Shown: positions 30,516 to 37,804 of the stretch, piece by piece
Layout: every line of letters starts with the position of its first letter
Numbering within the stretch: the stretch's first letter is position 1
From: an uncultured Colwellia sp.
GTDB lineage: Bacteria > Pseudomonadota > Gammaproteobacteria > Enterobacterales > Alteromonadaceae
DNA: 37,804 nt
NCBI GenBank assembly: GCA_913061365.1
Contig: CAJXUT010000005.1
Coordinates: forward strand, 1 to 37,804
Reading direction: 5' to 3'
Made by a program: the position numbers and the translations under genes
The notes under the pieces: model-generated
Database searches by the model: none
What the model saw: the letters and a program-made list of their open reading frames with translations, nothing else
Told to the model about the DNA's origin: nothing

Positions 30516-31352
30516 ATGAAACTCTTTAAAGTAGCATCTGCGGTTGCATTAGCTTGTTCAAGCTCGGTGTTAATGGCACAAACAATTGACATTACAATTA
30601 CCAACCTTACTCATGCTCAGAACTTCACGCCGCGTTTAGTGATAGCTCATGATAGTTCAGTAGACGCTTTTGAGCCTGGTGTAGAAGCAACAAGCGCTTT
30701 GGCATGGCTTGCAGAAGCAGGTGTAATTGACGATGCACAAAATGCAGCATCTTCAGGGCAAAATTTTGAAGCACTTTTAGGTCCTACAGATACAGATAAT
30801 ACAAGTAATACTTGGCATCGTTTTGGCGGCTTAGTCGCTCCTTCTACAACCTCAGCATCATATTCATTTGATACTTTAGATAAACCTTACCTTTCAATTC
30901 TTACCATGTTAATCCCTACAAACGATGCATTTGCAGGTTTAGATAGCATTGAAATTCCAACAACTCCTGGCACGTATACTTATATGCTAAATGCATACGA
31001 TGCCGGAACCGAGCTAAATGACGAATTAAATAGCACGCGCACCGATATTGTAGAACAAGACACCGGTAACGCACTAGGTGGCTACGGTGTTCCTGGCGTT
31101 GCTGGAGTGGGCGCATCACCTGTAGCTTTAGGTGTAGGTGGAACAGGTGTTGCAGTAAAAGTTGGTTTTGCTGTTGACGGTTCTGCAATCGGTGCCAATG
31201 AAGTTGTTGACGGAACAGACGGTCCAGTACACATTCATAGAAATATTCTCGGTGATACCAGCTTAACTGATGGCGCTAGTGATTTGCAATCAACCGAACA
31301 CCGTTGGTTGAACCCTGTTGCTCGAGTAACCATTACTATCCCAGCACCTTAA
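30516..31352 (+). CDS. Secreted spondin domain-containing protein
   Basis: Signal peptide ...VLMAQ; ITITNLTHAQNFTPRLVIAHD...LTMLIPTNDAFAGLDS...YDAGTELNDE...VHIHRN...HRWLNPVARVTI, bacterial Spondin_N pattern. Confidence 0.88.
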   Translation: MKLFKVASAVALACSSSVLMAQTIDITITNLTHAQNFTPRLVIAHDSSVDAFEPGVEATSALAWLAEAGVIDDAQNAASSGQNFEALLGPTDTDNTSNTWHRFGGLVAPSTTSASYSFDTLDKPYLSILTMLIPTNDAFAGLDSIEIPTTPGTYTYMLNAYDAGTELNDELNSTRTDIVEQDTGNALGGYGVPGVAGVGASPVALGVGGTGVAVKVGFAVDGSAIGANEVVDGTDGPVHIHRNILGDTSLTDGASDLQSTEHRWLNPVARVTITIPAP

Positions 31353-31369
31353 TTTAGGGAGAACAGATC

Positions 31370-32191
31370 ATGAATATGAACAAAATAAACCTAGCGCTAT
31401 TACCCCTTATTGCCGTATTAGTAACTGGCTGTGGTGATGACGGCAAGGATGGTGCTCCTGGTCCTGCTGGCGTTGCCGGAGTTGACGGTACAGATGGTGT
31501 TGATGGCATTGACGGAGCTAATGGTAATCTTGCTGTTTTCACGGTGCAATTAACTAACCTAACTTACAGTCAACCATTTTCACCAGCAGCAATAGTTTTA
31601 CATGAGCCTGGTTATAACATTTTTATTGACGGTGAAAAGGCAAGTACAGCTTTAGAAGTACTTGCTGAGTCAGGTAACCCTAGCGATATCATTACCGAAG
31701 CAATAGCAACAACAGAGTATTTAGATGCAATTGCTAGTGACGGCGCAACTGCGCCAAGATCTATAGGCAATGTATCAACGTTACTAGTGCCCTTGTTAGA
31801 TGTTGATGATTTAAAAATCAGCCTAACAACAATGTTAGTAGATACAAATGATGCATTTACTGGTTTAAACGCAGCCGACATTAGTAATATGGCAGTGGGG
31901 CAATCTGTTAGCTTTATGGTGCCTTCGTGGGATGCTGGTACAGAAGCAAACACAGAAACAGCTAGCACAATACCAGGACCAGCAGCCGCTGCTGCCGGTG
32001 GTGGTGGAGCAAGTGCAGGTTTTGATGCTGCACGTGACGATCTCTTCGATCGAGTTCATTTTCACCCCGGCGCTGTGACTAATGCGAATGCTGATGACGC
32101 CAGTAAAGAAGGGTTAAGTACATCAATATTAACAGAAGCTGATCGTTGGGATAATCCAACATCAAAAATTGTAATAACACGTACGCGTTAA
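31370..32191 (+). CDS. Spondin domain lipoprotein with collagen-like Gly-X-Y segment
   Basis: Lipobox VLVTGCG; ten Gly-X-Y triplets (GDDGKDGAPGPAGVAGVDGTDGVDGIDGAN); spondin-like LTNLTYSQPFSPAAIVLHE, DTNDAFTGLN, WDAGTEANTE, VHFHPG. Confidence 0.85.
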   Translation: MNMNKINLALLPLIAVLVTGCGDDGKDGAPGPAGVAGVDGTDGVDGIDGANGNLAVFTVQLTNLTYSQPFSPAAIVLHEPGYNIFIDGEKASTALEVLAESGNPSDIITEAIATTEYLDAIASDGATAPRSIGNVSTLLVPLLDVDDLKISLTTMLVDTNDAFTGLNAADISNMAVGQSVSFMVPSWDAGTEANTETASTIPGPAAAAAGGGGASAGFDAARDDLFDRVHFHPGAVTNANADDASKEGLSTSILTEADRWDNPTSKIVITRTR

Positions 32192-32196
32192 TTAAA

Positions 32197-32229
32197 GTGA
32201 GTATATGCTCGTTAAGAGTAGATACTCAC
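32197..32229. other. Inverted repeat/stem-loop 3' of spondin lipoprotein gene
   Basis: GTGAGTAT (32197-32204)/ATACTCAC (32222-32229) with an inner CTC/GAG pairing. Confidence 0.6.
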
Positions 32230-32251
32230 CAGTGTATAAAACAAGTATATA

Positions 32252-32274
32252 AAGCCACCTTTCGGTGGTTTTTA
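32252..32274 (+). terminator. Rho-independent terminator after spondin genes
   Basis: AAGCCACC-TTTC-GGTGGTTTTTATTT. Confidence 0.85.
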
Positions 32275-32390
32275 TTTACAATTACCTCAACAAAATAGAA
32301 CAAATTTACCCAGTACCAAGTACACTATTAGCGAATAATATTTATATACAAATGAACTAGGCTTTCGCTCAGGTAAATTAGGGTACAAAG

Positions 32391-33149
32391 ATGAAAGATA
32401 AAATTTTAATTGTTGAAGATGAAACAGACATCGCCAACTTAATTCAAGTGCATTTGACAGAATTAGATATCGACAGTGATATTTGCTCTCATGGTCAACA
32501 GGCACTTGAACTAGCTTTGAATCAAAACTACCAACTTGTGATGCTTGACGTCATGTTGCCGGGTATGAATGGGCTAGATATTTGTCGCCAACTTCGCCAA
32601 ATAAAGCCTTTACAAGCCATCTTAATGTTAACGTCTAAAACCTCTGAAACTGATAGAGTTCTCGGTCTTGAATTAGGCGCAGATGATTACATGACAAAGC
32701 CTTTTAGTATTCGCGAATTACAAGCAAGAGTTCGTACTCAACTCAGACGAGTACATGCATTAAGTGATAAAAGTAAAACTGAGTTTGCTTCACAAAATGA
32801 AACAAGTCAATCAGGTCAAAATGAAGTACAAAGTAGTAATAGTACTTGCATAGGACAATTGTTAGTTGATCATCGTTATCACCAAGTAACTTATAAAGAC
32901 AACGTAATTAATTTAACATCAACAGAGTTTGAGCTTTTAGGCTTTCTTTGTAAAAACCCTGACCAAGTTTTCTCTCGTGCTCAGCTTCTTGATAGTGTTT
33001 GGGGTTATAACCATAGTGGTTATGAACATACAGTTAATTCGCATATCAATCGCTTACGTAACAAATTAGAAGAAGATTGCGCTGAACCTCAAATAATTCA
33101 AACTGTCTGGGGCGTGGGTTATAAATTAAATTCTAAAGGAGTTTACTAA
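32391..33149 (+). CDS. OmpR/PhoB-family response regulator
   Basis: ILIVEDETDIANLI, LVMLDVMLPGMNGLDICRQLR, LGADDYMTKPF; winged-helix HINRLRNKLEE...VWGVGYKL. Confidence 0.95.
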   Translation: MKDKILIVEDETDIANLIQVHLTELDIDSDICSHGQQALELALNQNYQLVMLDVMLPGMNGLDICRQLRQIKPLQAILMLTSKTSETDRVLGLELGADDYMTKPFSIRELQARVRTQLRRVHALSDKSKTEFASQNETSQSGQNEVQSSNSTCIGQLLVDHRYHQVTYKDNVINLTSTEFELLGFLCKNPDQVFSRAQLLDSVWGYNHSGYEHTVNSHINRLRNKLEEDCAEPQIIQTVWGVGYKLNSKGVY

Positions 33150-33151
33150 GT

Positions 33152-34627
33152 ATGCTTTCACTTTATCAACGCCTTGCTTTATCTGTTTGTTGCGCCTTTA
33201 TCCTCATCGCATCATTACTTTTTTATTGGAGTAACTCCCTAGCTGAGCAATCAAAGTTTCAAGCCGAACAAAAGCTTCATATAGAGCTTGCTGCACATTT
33301 AGCTCATGATAACCCATTACTACAAGATGGTGTTTATGATAAAAAAGCCTTAGAAAACTTATTTCATTCATTAATGATACTAGGCCCTTCTTTTGAATTC
33401 TATTTCTTAGATCCTGCCGGCAATATCATTACTTACTCAGCTGATCCAAGTAAAATAAAGCGTCAATCTGTTGAACTAAGCCCCTTAGTTGCTTTAATTG
33501 CTAATCCTGAAGCAGTTCCTATCTTTGGTGATGATCCTCGTAATATAAACAAACAAAAGATATTTTCTGCCGCGCCTATTTATCGCGGTGAAAATTTACA
33601 AGGTTATCTTTACGTTATCATTGGTGGTGAAATTTATGACTCTATTTTTGACCAAGTTAAAAATGATGTAAATTTACAGCAATACAGTACATTACTCATT
33701 GGTACATTATTACTATTATTACTCATGCTTCTTGCTGTTTTTCGCTATTTCACTAGCCCTATTAAAAAACTTGCAACAGACATGCAATCGATTAAAGCGG
33801 CTCAATTTGATCAATCGAAAGTGTCTTTAAGCCAATGGCAACAAGGTAAAAATAATGAAGTTCACCTGCTTGGTACTACCTTTAGAGAAATGGTTACACA
33901 AATTAATTCACAGTTAGCTCAGTTAACAGAAAATGATCGTATTCGACGTGAATTACTAACACACTTATCCCATGACCTACGTACTCCATTAGCGACTATG
34001 CAAGGCTATATTGAGACAATGGTAATTAAAGGAGATAACCTTTCATCACAAGAACAAACTGAATACCTTGCAACAGCCCAACGAAATGCTATGCAGTTAA
34101 AGCGCTTAATAGATCAAATATTTGAATTAGCTCACTTGGAAGATGGTCAAGTTACAGTGAATCTAGAAACCTTTGCTATTGGTGAGTTACTCCATGACAT
34201 CATGGCAAAATTTGCACTTAAAGCAAAAAGTAAAAATATTCAATTATCATTACAACCTCAACAATGCCGTTTTATTGTGTATTCAGATATTGCAAAACTT
34301 GAACGTATTATTACCAATTTATTAGAAAACGCACTTAGACATACAAATGAAGGTGGAGAAGTTGCCATCATTGTCAGTCAGTTAACAGATAAGGTAAAAG
34401 TGGCTGTAACAGATAATGGTTCTGGCATCAGTAAAGAAGATATCGCTTACATTTTTGATGCTAGATATCGTGCTAGCAATGCGATTGAGGATAGCACCCC
34501 TCATGCGGGGCTAGGATTAGCAATCAGTCAAAAATTAAGTAGAATTTTAAACTCTGAATTATTGGTAGATAGCCAGTTAGGCTTAGGTAGTAATTTTTCT
34601 TTATCATTACAAAGAGTAAAGCACTAA
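33152..34627 (+). CDS. Sensor histidine kinase
   Basis: Two TM segments, HAMP-like region, HLSHDLRTPLATMQGYIE H-box, NLLENALRHT, DNGSGISKEDI, HAGLGLAISQKL. Confidence 0.95.
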   Translation: MLSLYQRLALSVCCAFILIASLLFYWSNSLAEQSKFQAEQKLHIELAAHLAHDNPLLQDGVYDKKALENLFHSLMILGPSFEFYFLDPAGNIITYSADPSKIKRQSVELSPLVALIANPEAVPIFGDDPRNINKQKIFSAAPIYRGENLQGYLYVIIGGEIYDSIFDQVKNDVNLQQYSTLLIGTLLLLLLMLLAVFRYFTSPIKKLATDMQSIKAAQFDQSKVSLSQWQQGKNNEVHLLGTTFREMVTQINSQLAQLTENDRIRRELLTHLSHDLRTPLATMQGYIETMVIKGDNLSSQEQTEYLATAQRNAMQLKRLIDQIFELAHLEDGQVTVNLETFAIGELLHDIMAKFALKAKSKNIQLSLQPQQCRFIVYSDIAKLERIITNLLENALRHTNEGGEVAIIVSQLTDKVKVAVTDNGSGISKEDIAYIFDARYRASNAIEDSTPHAGLGLAISQKLSRILNSELLVDSQLGLGSNFSLSLQRVKH

Positions 34628-35658
34628 TATTGGTTTTGTGCCGTCAATGCTAGTATGTTATTTTGAGCATCAATAAGTTGTTTACTTACAACTTTTCGAT
34701 GCTGAATCGCTTGTTCAAGGGGTATGTAGCAAGTCGCACTGTTTTTCTCTGCAATCATAATGTGGTTTTCGCCTGCAACAATAGCTTGCACTGCTGCAAC
34801 TCCCATCTTAGTTGCTAGTAGTCTATCTTTAGGCACAGGTGAGCCACCTCGTTGAATATGCCCTAACACACAGGCCGTACATTCTATTTCTGCTAACTCT
34901 TTCAACTCTTTGGCTAGCTCAAAGGCACCACCTGGCCACAAATTTTCAGCAATCACAATAATATAGCTACTGTGGCGATTTTGTTGAGCCATTTTAATTT
35001 CTGCTGCCAAAGTTTCTAGCTGCTGTTGCTGCTCAGCTAAAGAAAAGTTTTCAAAAGAGAGTACTTTTTCTGCGCCGCAAGCAATCCCCACATTAAAAGT
35101 GATGTGTCCACTATGTCTACCCATTAATTCAATAAGGAAAATTCGCTCAAAAGCATCTGCGGTATCACGTATTTTATCTATAGCTTCAATGCCAGTATTC
35201 ACGGCCGTAGCAAAACCTATCGTAAAATCAGTACCATCAAGGTCATTATCAATAGTTCCGGGAATGCCAATAAGCTGTCCTTGCCAATAGTTTTTCAACG
35301 CGAGTAAACCGGTAAAAGAACCATCTCCTCCTACAACAACCAAAGCGTCAATAGCTTTTTCAGTTAATGTTTCAGCCGCTTTTTTAAGACCTTCTTCTGT
35401 GCGCATTTGTTCACAGCGAGCACTTTTTAAAAATGTACCACCACGATGAATAATACTTTTAACATGACCAAGTCCAATGGGTTTAGCTTCGGAAATGCTT
35501 TCGGCACAAATCAATCCATTATAACCGTGGAAAAAACCAATGACTTCAATATGATAATGATGAGCAGCTAAAACTACAGCACGAATAGCGGCGTTCATAC
35601 CTGGGGCATCGCCACCGCTAGTTAAAATAGCAATACGTTGACACTTCACATTCGACAT
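34624..35658 (-). CDS. pfkA: ATP-dependent 6-phosphofructokinase
   Basis: RIAILTSGGDAPGMNAAIR, VVGGDGSFTG, IGIPGTIDNDLDGTD, ELMGRHSGH; GGDGS and PGTIDND (rather than GGDDS/PKTIDND) indicate the ATP-type. Confidence 0.93.
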   Translation of the reverse strand: MSNVKCQRIAILTSGGDAPGMNAAIRAVVLAAHHYHIEVIGFFHGYNGLICAESISEAKPIGLGHVKSIIHRGGTFLKSARCEQMRTEEGLKKAAETLTEKAIDALVVVGGDGSFTGLLALKNYWQGQLIGIPGTIDNDLDGTDFTIGFATAVNTGIEAIDKIRDTADAFERIFLIELMGRHSGHITFNVGIACGAEKVLSFENFSLAEQQQQLETLAAEIKMAQQNRHSSYIIVIAENLWPGGAFELAKELKELAEIECTACVLGHIQRGGSPVPKDRLLATKMGVAAVQAIVAGENHIMIAEKNSATCYIPLEQAIQHRKVVSKQLIDAQNNILALTAQNQY

Positions 35659-35734
35659 ATGAATATTTCCTAAAAGCTTAAATTACTTAATTAGAAAACT
35701 ATACCACATCAAAAATATGAAGCATTAATAAGCT

Positions 35735-37755
35735 TTATGAATAACTTACCGAAACAGGAATAGTAAGTACTTTCTTACCTTTGTGCTTAAGCCAAAAGTA
35801 AACACCTACAAAACAGAGTAAAACTATAGCAATGTAAATACTTGCAATTAAAGGCGCTGCAAAGAAATTACCTATTTGAAAACATAGTGTTGCCATTAAA
35901 TAAGCAAGTAAGAAACTCCAAATAGCAGCAAAACCAGCCCAACGACTGCCTACTTCATTTTTTATTGCCCCCATTGCAGCTACACAAGGAGTATAGAGAA
36001 GAATAAAGAGTAAATAACTAAATGCACCTAATTGACCTGCAAAAGCTGATTGCATTATTTGATATGTAGTTAACTCAACTTCTTGATCTTGAGCAACTTG
36101 TTCCAAATCACTTAAATCGCCCACATCAATACCTAAAGGATCATCAGGGGCAATGCCCAATAAATTTTCCTTAATACTATCAATCGCTTCTTGCCAGCTC
36201 GTAAATAGTGATGGATCCTCACCTTCAGAGCTATTACTTGGGGAATATAAGCTATTAAAGGTTGCCACTAAAACTTCCTTAGCGAAAATACCCGTAATAA
36301 TTCCAACGCCAGCTTGCCAGTTATCTTCTTTAATTCCCATCGGTGTTAGTAAAGGCATAACTACTTGCGCACTTTGACTCAAAATAGATTTTTCACTATC
36401 TTGATGCCCAAAACTACCATCTGTACCAATAGAGTTTAAGAAGTTTAATAAACAGACAACAATAACAATGGTTTTGCCTGCACCTGTCACAAAGCCATAA
36501 GTACGCTGCCATACACGCTTACTTATCGCACCAACTTTAGGTAGTTCATAAGGAGGAAGTTCCATTATATTCAATGAACTGTTGCCAGATAACACAGTTT
36601 TTTTAAGTAAAAATCCGGTAAAAATTGCAGCCGCAATACCAATTAAATATAACAAAAAGACTAAATTCTGTCCGCTATCAGGAAAAAATGCAGCGGCAAA
36701 TAACGCATAAACGGGTAAACGCGCACCGCATGACATAAACGGAGACATCATGATTGTGGTAATACGCTCTCTTTCGCTGTCTAGTACTCTTGCCGACATT
36801 ACTGCTGGTACAGTACAGCCAAAGCCAACAATCAGGGGAACAAAAGCTTTACCTGGCAAACCAATTTTTTGCATTACACTATCAACAACAAAAGCTGCTC
36901 GCGCCAAATAACCAGAGTTTTCTAATAATGATAAACCAATAAATAAACAAGCTATAACCGGAATGAAAGTCGCTACAGTTTGCATACCACTACCGACACC
37001 TTCGACTATCGTTAATAACCATTGGGGTAAATTAAGAGGAGCAAGAAAATGTAATGGGTACTCAACAAACAGTGTTCCACTAAGAATGTCAAAGAAATCA
37101 ATAAAGGCACTACCCACGTTAATAGCGAACATGAATAATAAATACATCATGCCTAAAAATACCGGAATACCTGTTATAGGATGCAATACAAGGTTATCTA
37201 ATTTATCAGAGAAACGCGATTCGCCACCAGTGGCACTTGAGCGAGATAACACATCAATCACATAGTCTTGTCTTGCTTGAATTGCTGATGCACTTTCTAC
37301 TGGTAAGTTTTTATTTGGCTCTGCTTTAACAGCTTCGTTATCTTGGCTTTGTTGATTAATCTGTTGCTGAGCAGCTAATAGTTTTTGCTCTACTAGCGCA
37401 AGTGCATTTTTATCATGCGCACTCACCGCTACAACAGGACAACCAAGCTCTTCACTTAATTTATCAATATCAACGAGTGAATATTTCTGTCTGTCCAGTT
37501 TATTCAACACAACAATCATAGGTAAACCTAATTCAAGTAGTTGTGTAGTGAGATAAAGCTGACGGCTAATTTGATTAATATCAACCACATTAATCAAACA
37601 ATCAATATCGTTAGTTGCAATAAACTGTTGAGAAATAGTTAAATCTTGCCCCTGCTCTCCACGCTTTGCTAACGAATTTAAGCCAGGAAGATCTGAAAGA
37701 AAGGTATTAACACCGTTTAACTTTACCGATGTTTTTTTAGCAGCTACTGTAATAC
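35735..37755 (-). CDS. feoB: Ferrous iron transport protein B, 5'-truncated by contig end
   Basis: In-frame coding continues upstream of the track ORF to 37755 (ITVAAKKTSVKLNGVNTFLSDLPGLNSLAKRGEQGQDLTISQQFIATNDIDCLINVVD); G-domain DLPG and NKLD, Gate motifs GFGCTVPAVMSAR, MSPFMSCGARLPVYALF. Confidence 0.95.
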
Positions 37756-37804
37756 CTGTCTCTTATACACATCTGACGCTGCCGACGAAGAGGATAGTGT
37801 AGAT
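37756..37804. other. Illumina Nextera adapter contamination (i5 side): CTGTCTCTTATACACATCTGACGCTGCCGACGA + AGAGGATA + GTGTAGAT
   Basis: 37756-37788 match the reverse complement of the Nextera Read 1 adapter exactly; 37789-37796 fit the reverse complement of an i5 index (TATCCTCT); 37797-37804 match the start of the reverse-complemented P5 primer. Confidence 0.98.

Noticed and set aside
30916-31188. ORF - 90 aa (Q/L/H-rich) antisense to first spondin gene
   Set aside because: Low-complexity composition arising from the reverse strand of a Gly/Val/Ala-rich coding region.
31354-31968. ORFs - 62 aa and 118 aa antisense to spondin lipoprotein
   Set aside because: The Pro/Ser/Thr pattern is the reverse complement of the Gly-X-Y repeat; no independent support.
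1-37804. Transposon ends (mosaic-end sequence AGATGTGTATAAGAGACAG at both termini) as a natural Tn5-like element
   Set aside because: The mosaic ends are joined to Nextera adapter and index sequence and sit at the contig termini; they are library-preparation artefacts.

Overview
The window is a gammaproteobacterial (Alteromonadales/Colwellia-like, judged from protein similarity by eye) chromosomal contig. Illumina Nextera adapter plus index sequence is still attached at both ends (1-41 and 37756-37804), so the biological sequence is about 42-37755. Gene order: thiI fragment(-), pomB-pomA(-), xseB-ispA-dxs(+), nqrABCDEF-apbE-nqrM(-), fabV(-), bolA-like(-), rlmG-yajG-like-PPIase(+), a small hypothetical(+), ampG-like + a 56-aa membrane ORF(+), HDOD protein(+), yacL(-), hemerythrin-DUF2249-polytopic membrane protein operon(-), GAF-PAS-GGDEF-EAL protein(+), argR(-), COG3014-YcfL-LpoB-glycine-zipper envelope operon(+), two tandem spondin-domain proteins (one a lipoprotein with a collagen-like Gly-X-Y stalk) followed by an OmpR-type two-component system(+), pfkA(-) and a 5'-truncated feoB(-). 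Most of it is conserved core genome. I saw no CRISPR array, tRNA/rRNA gene, prophage or transposase. The best candidates for under-described biology are (a) the spondin/collagen-like lipoprotein + two-component locus with a GTGATAA half-site cluster upstream, (b) the hemerythrin-DUF2249-membrane protein operon divergent from a c-di-GMP enzyme, and (c) a ~110-bp imperfect palindrome between nqrF and apbE. All homology calls were made by reading the translations; no database search was run.
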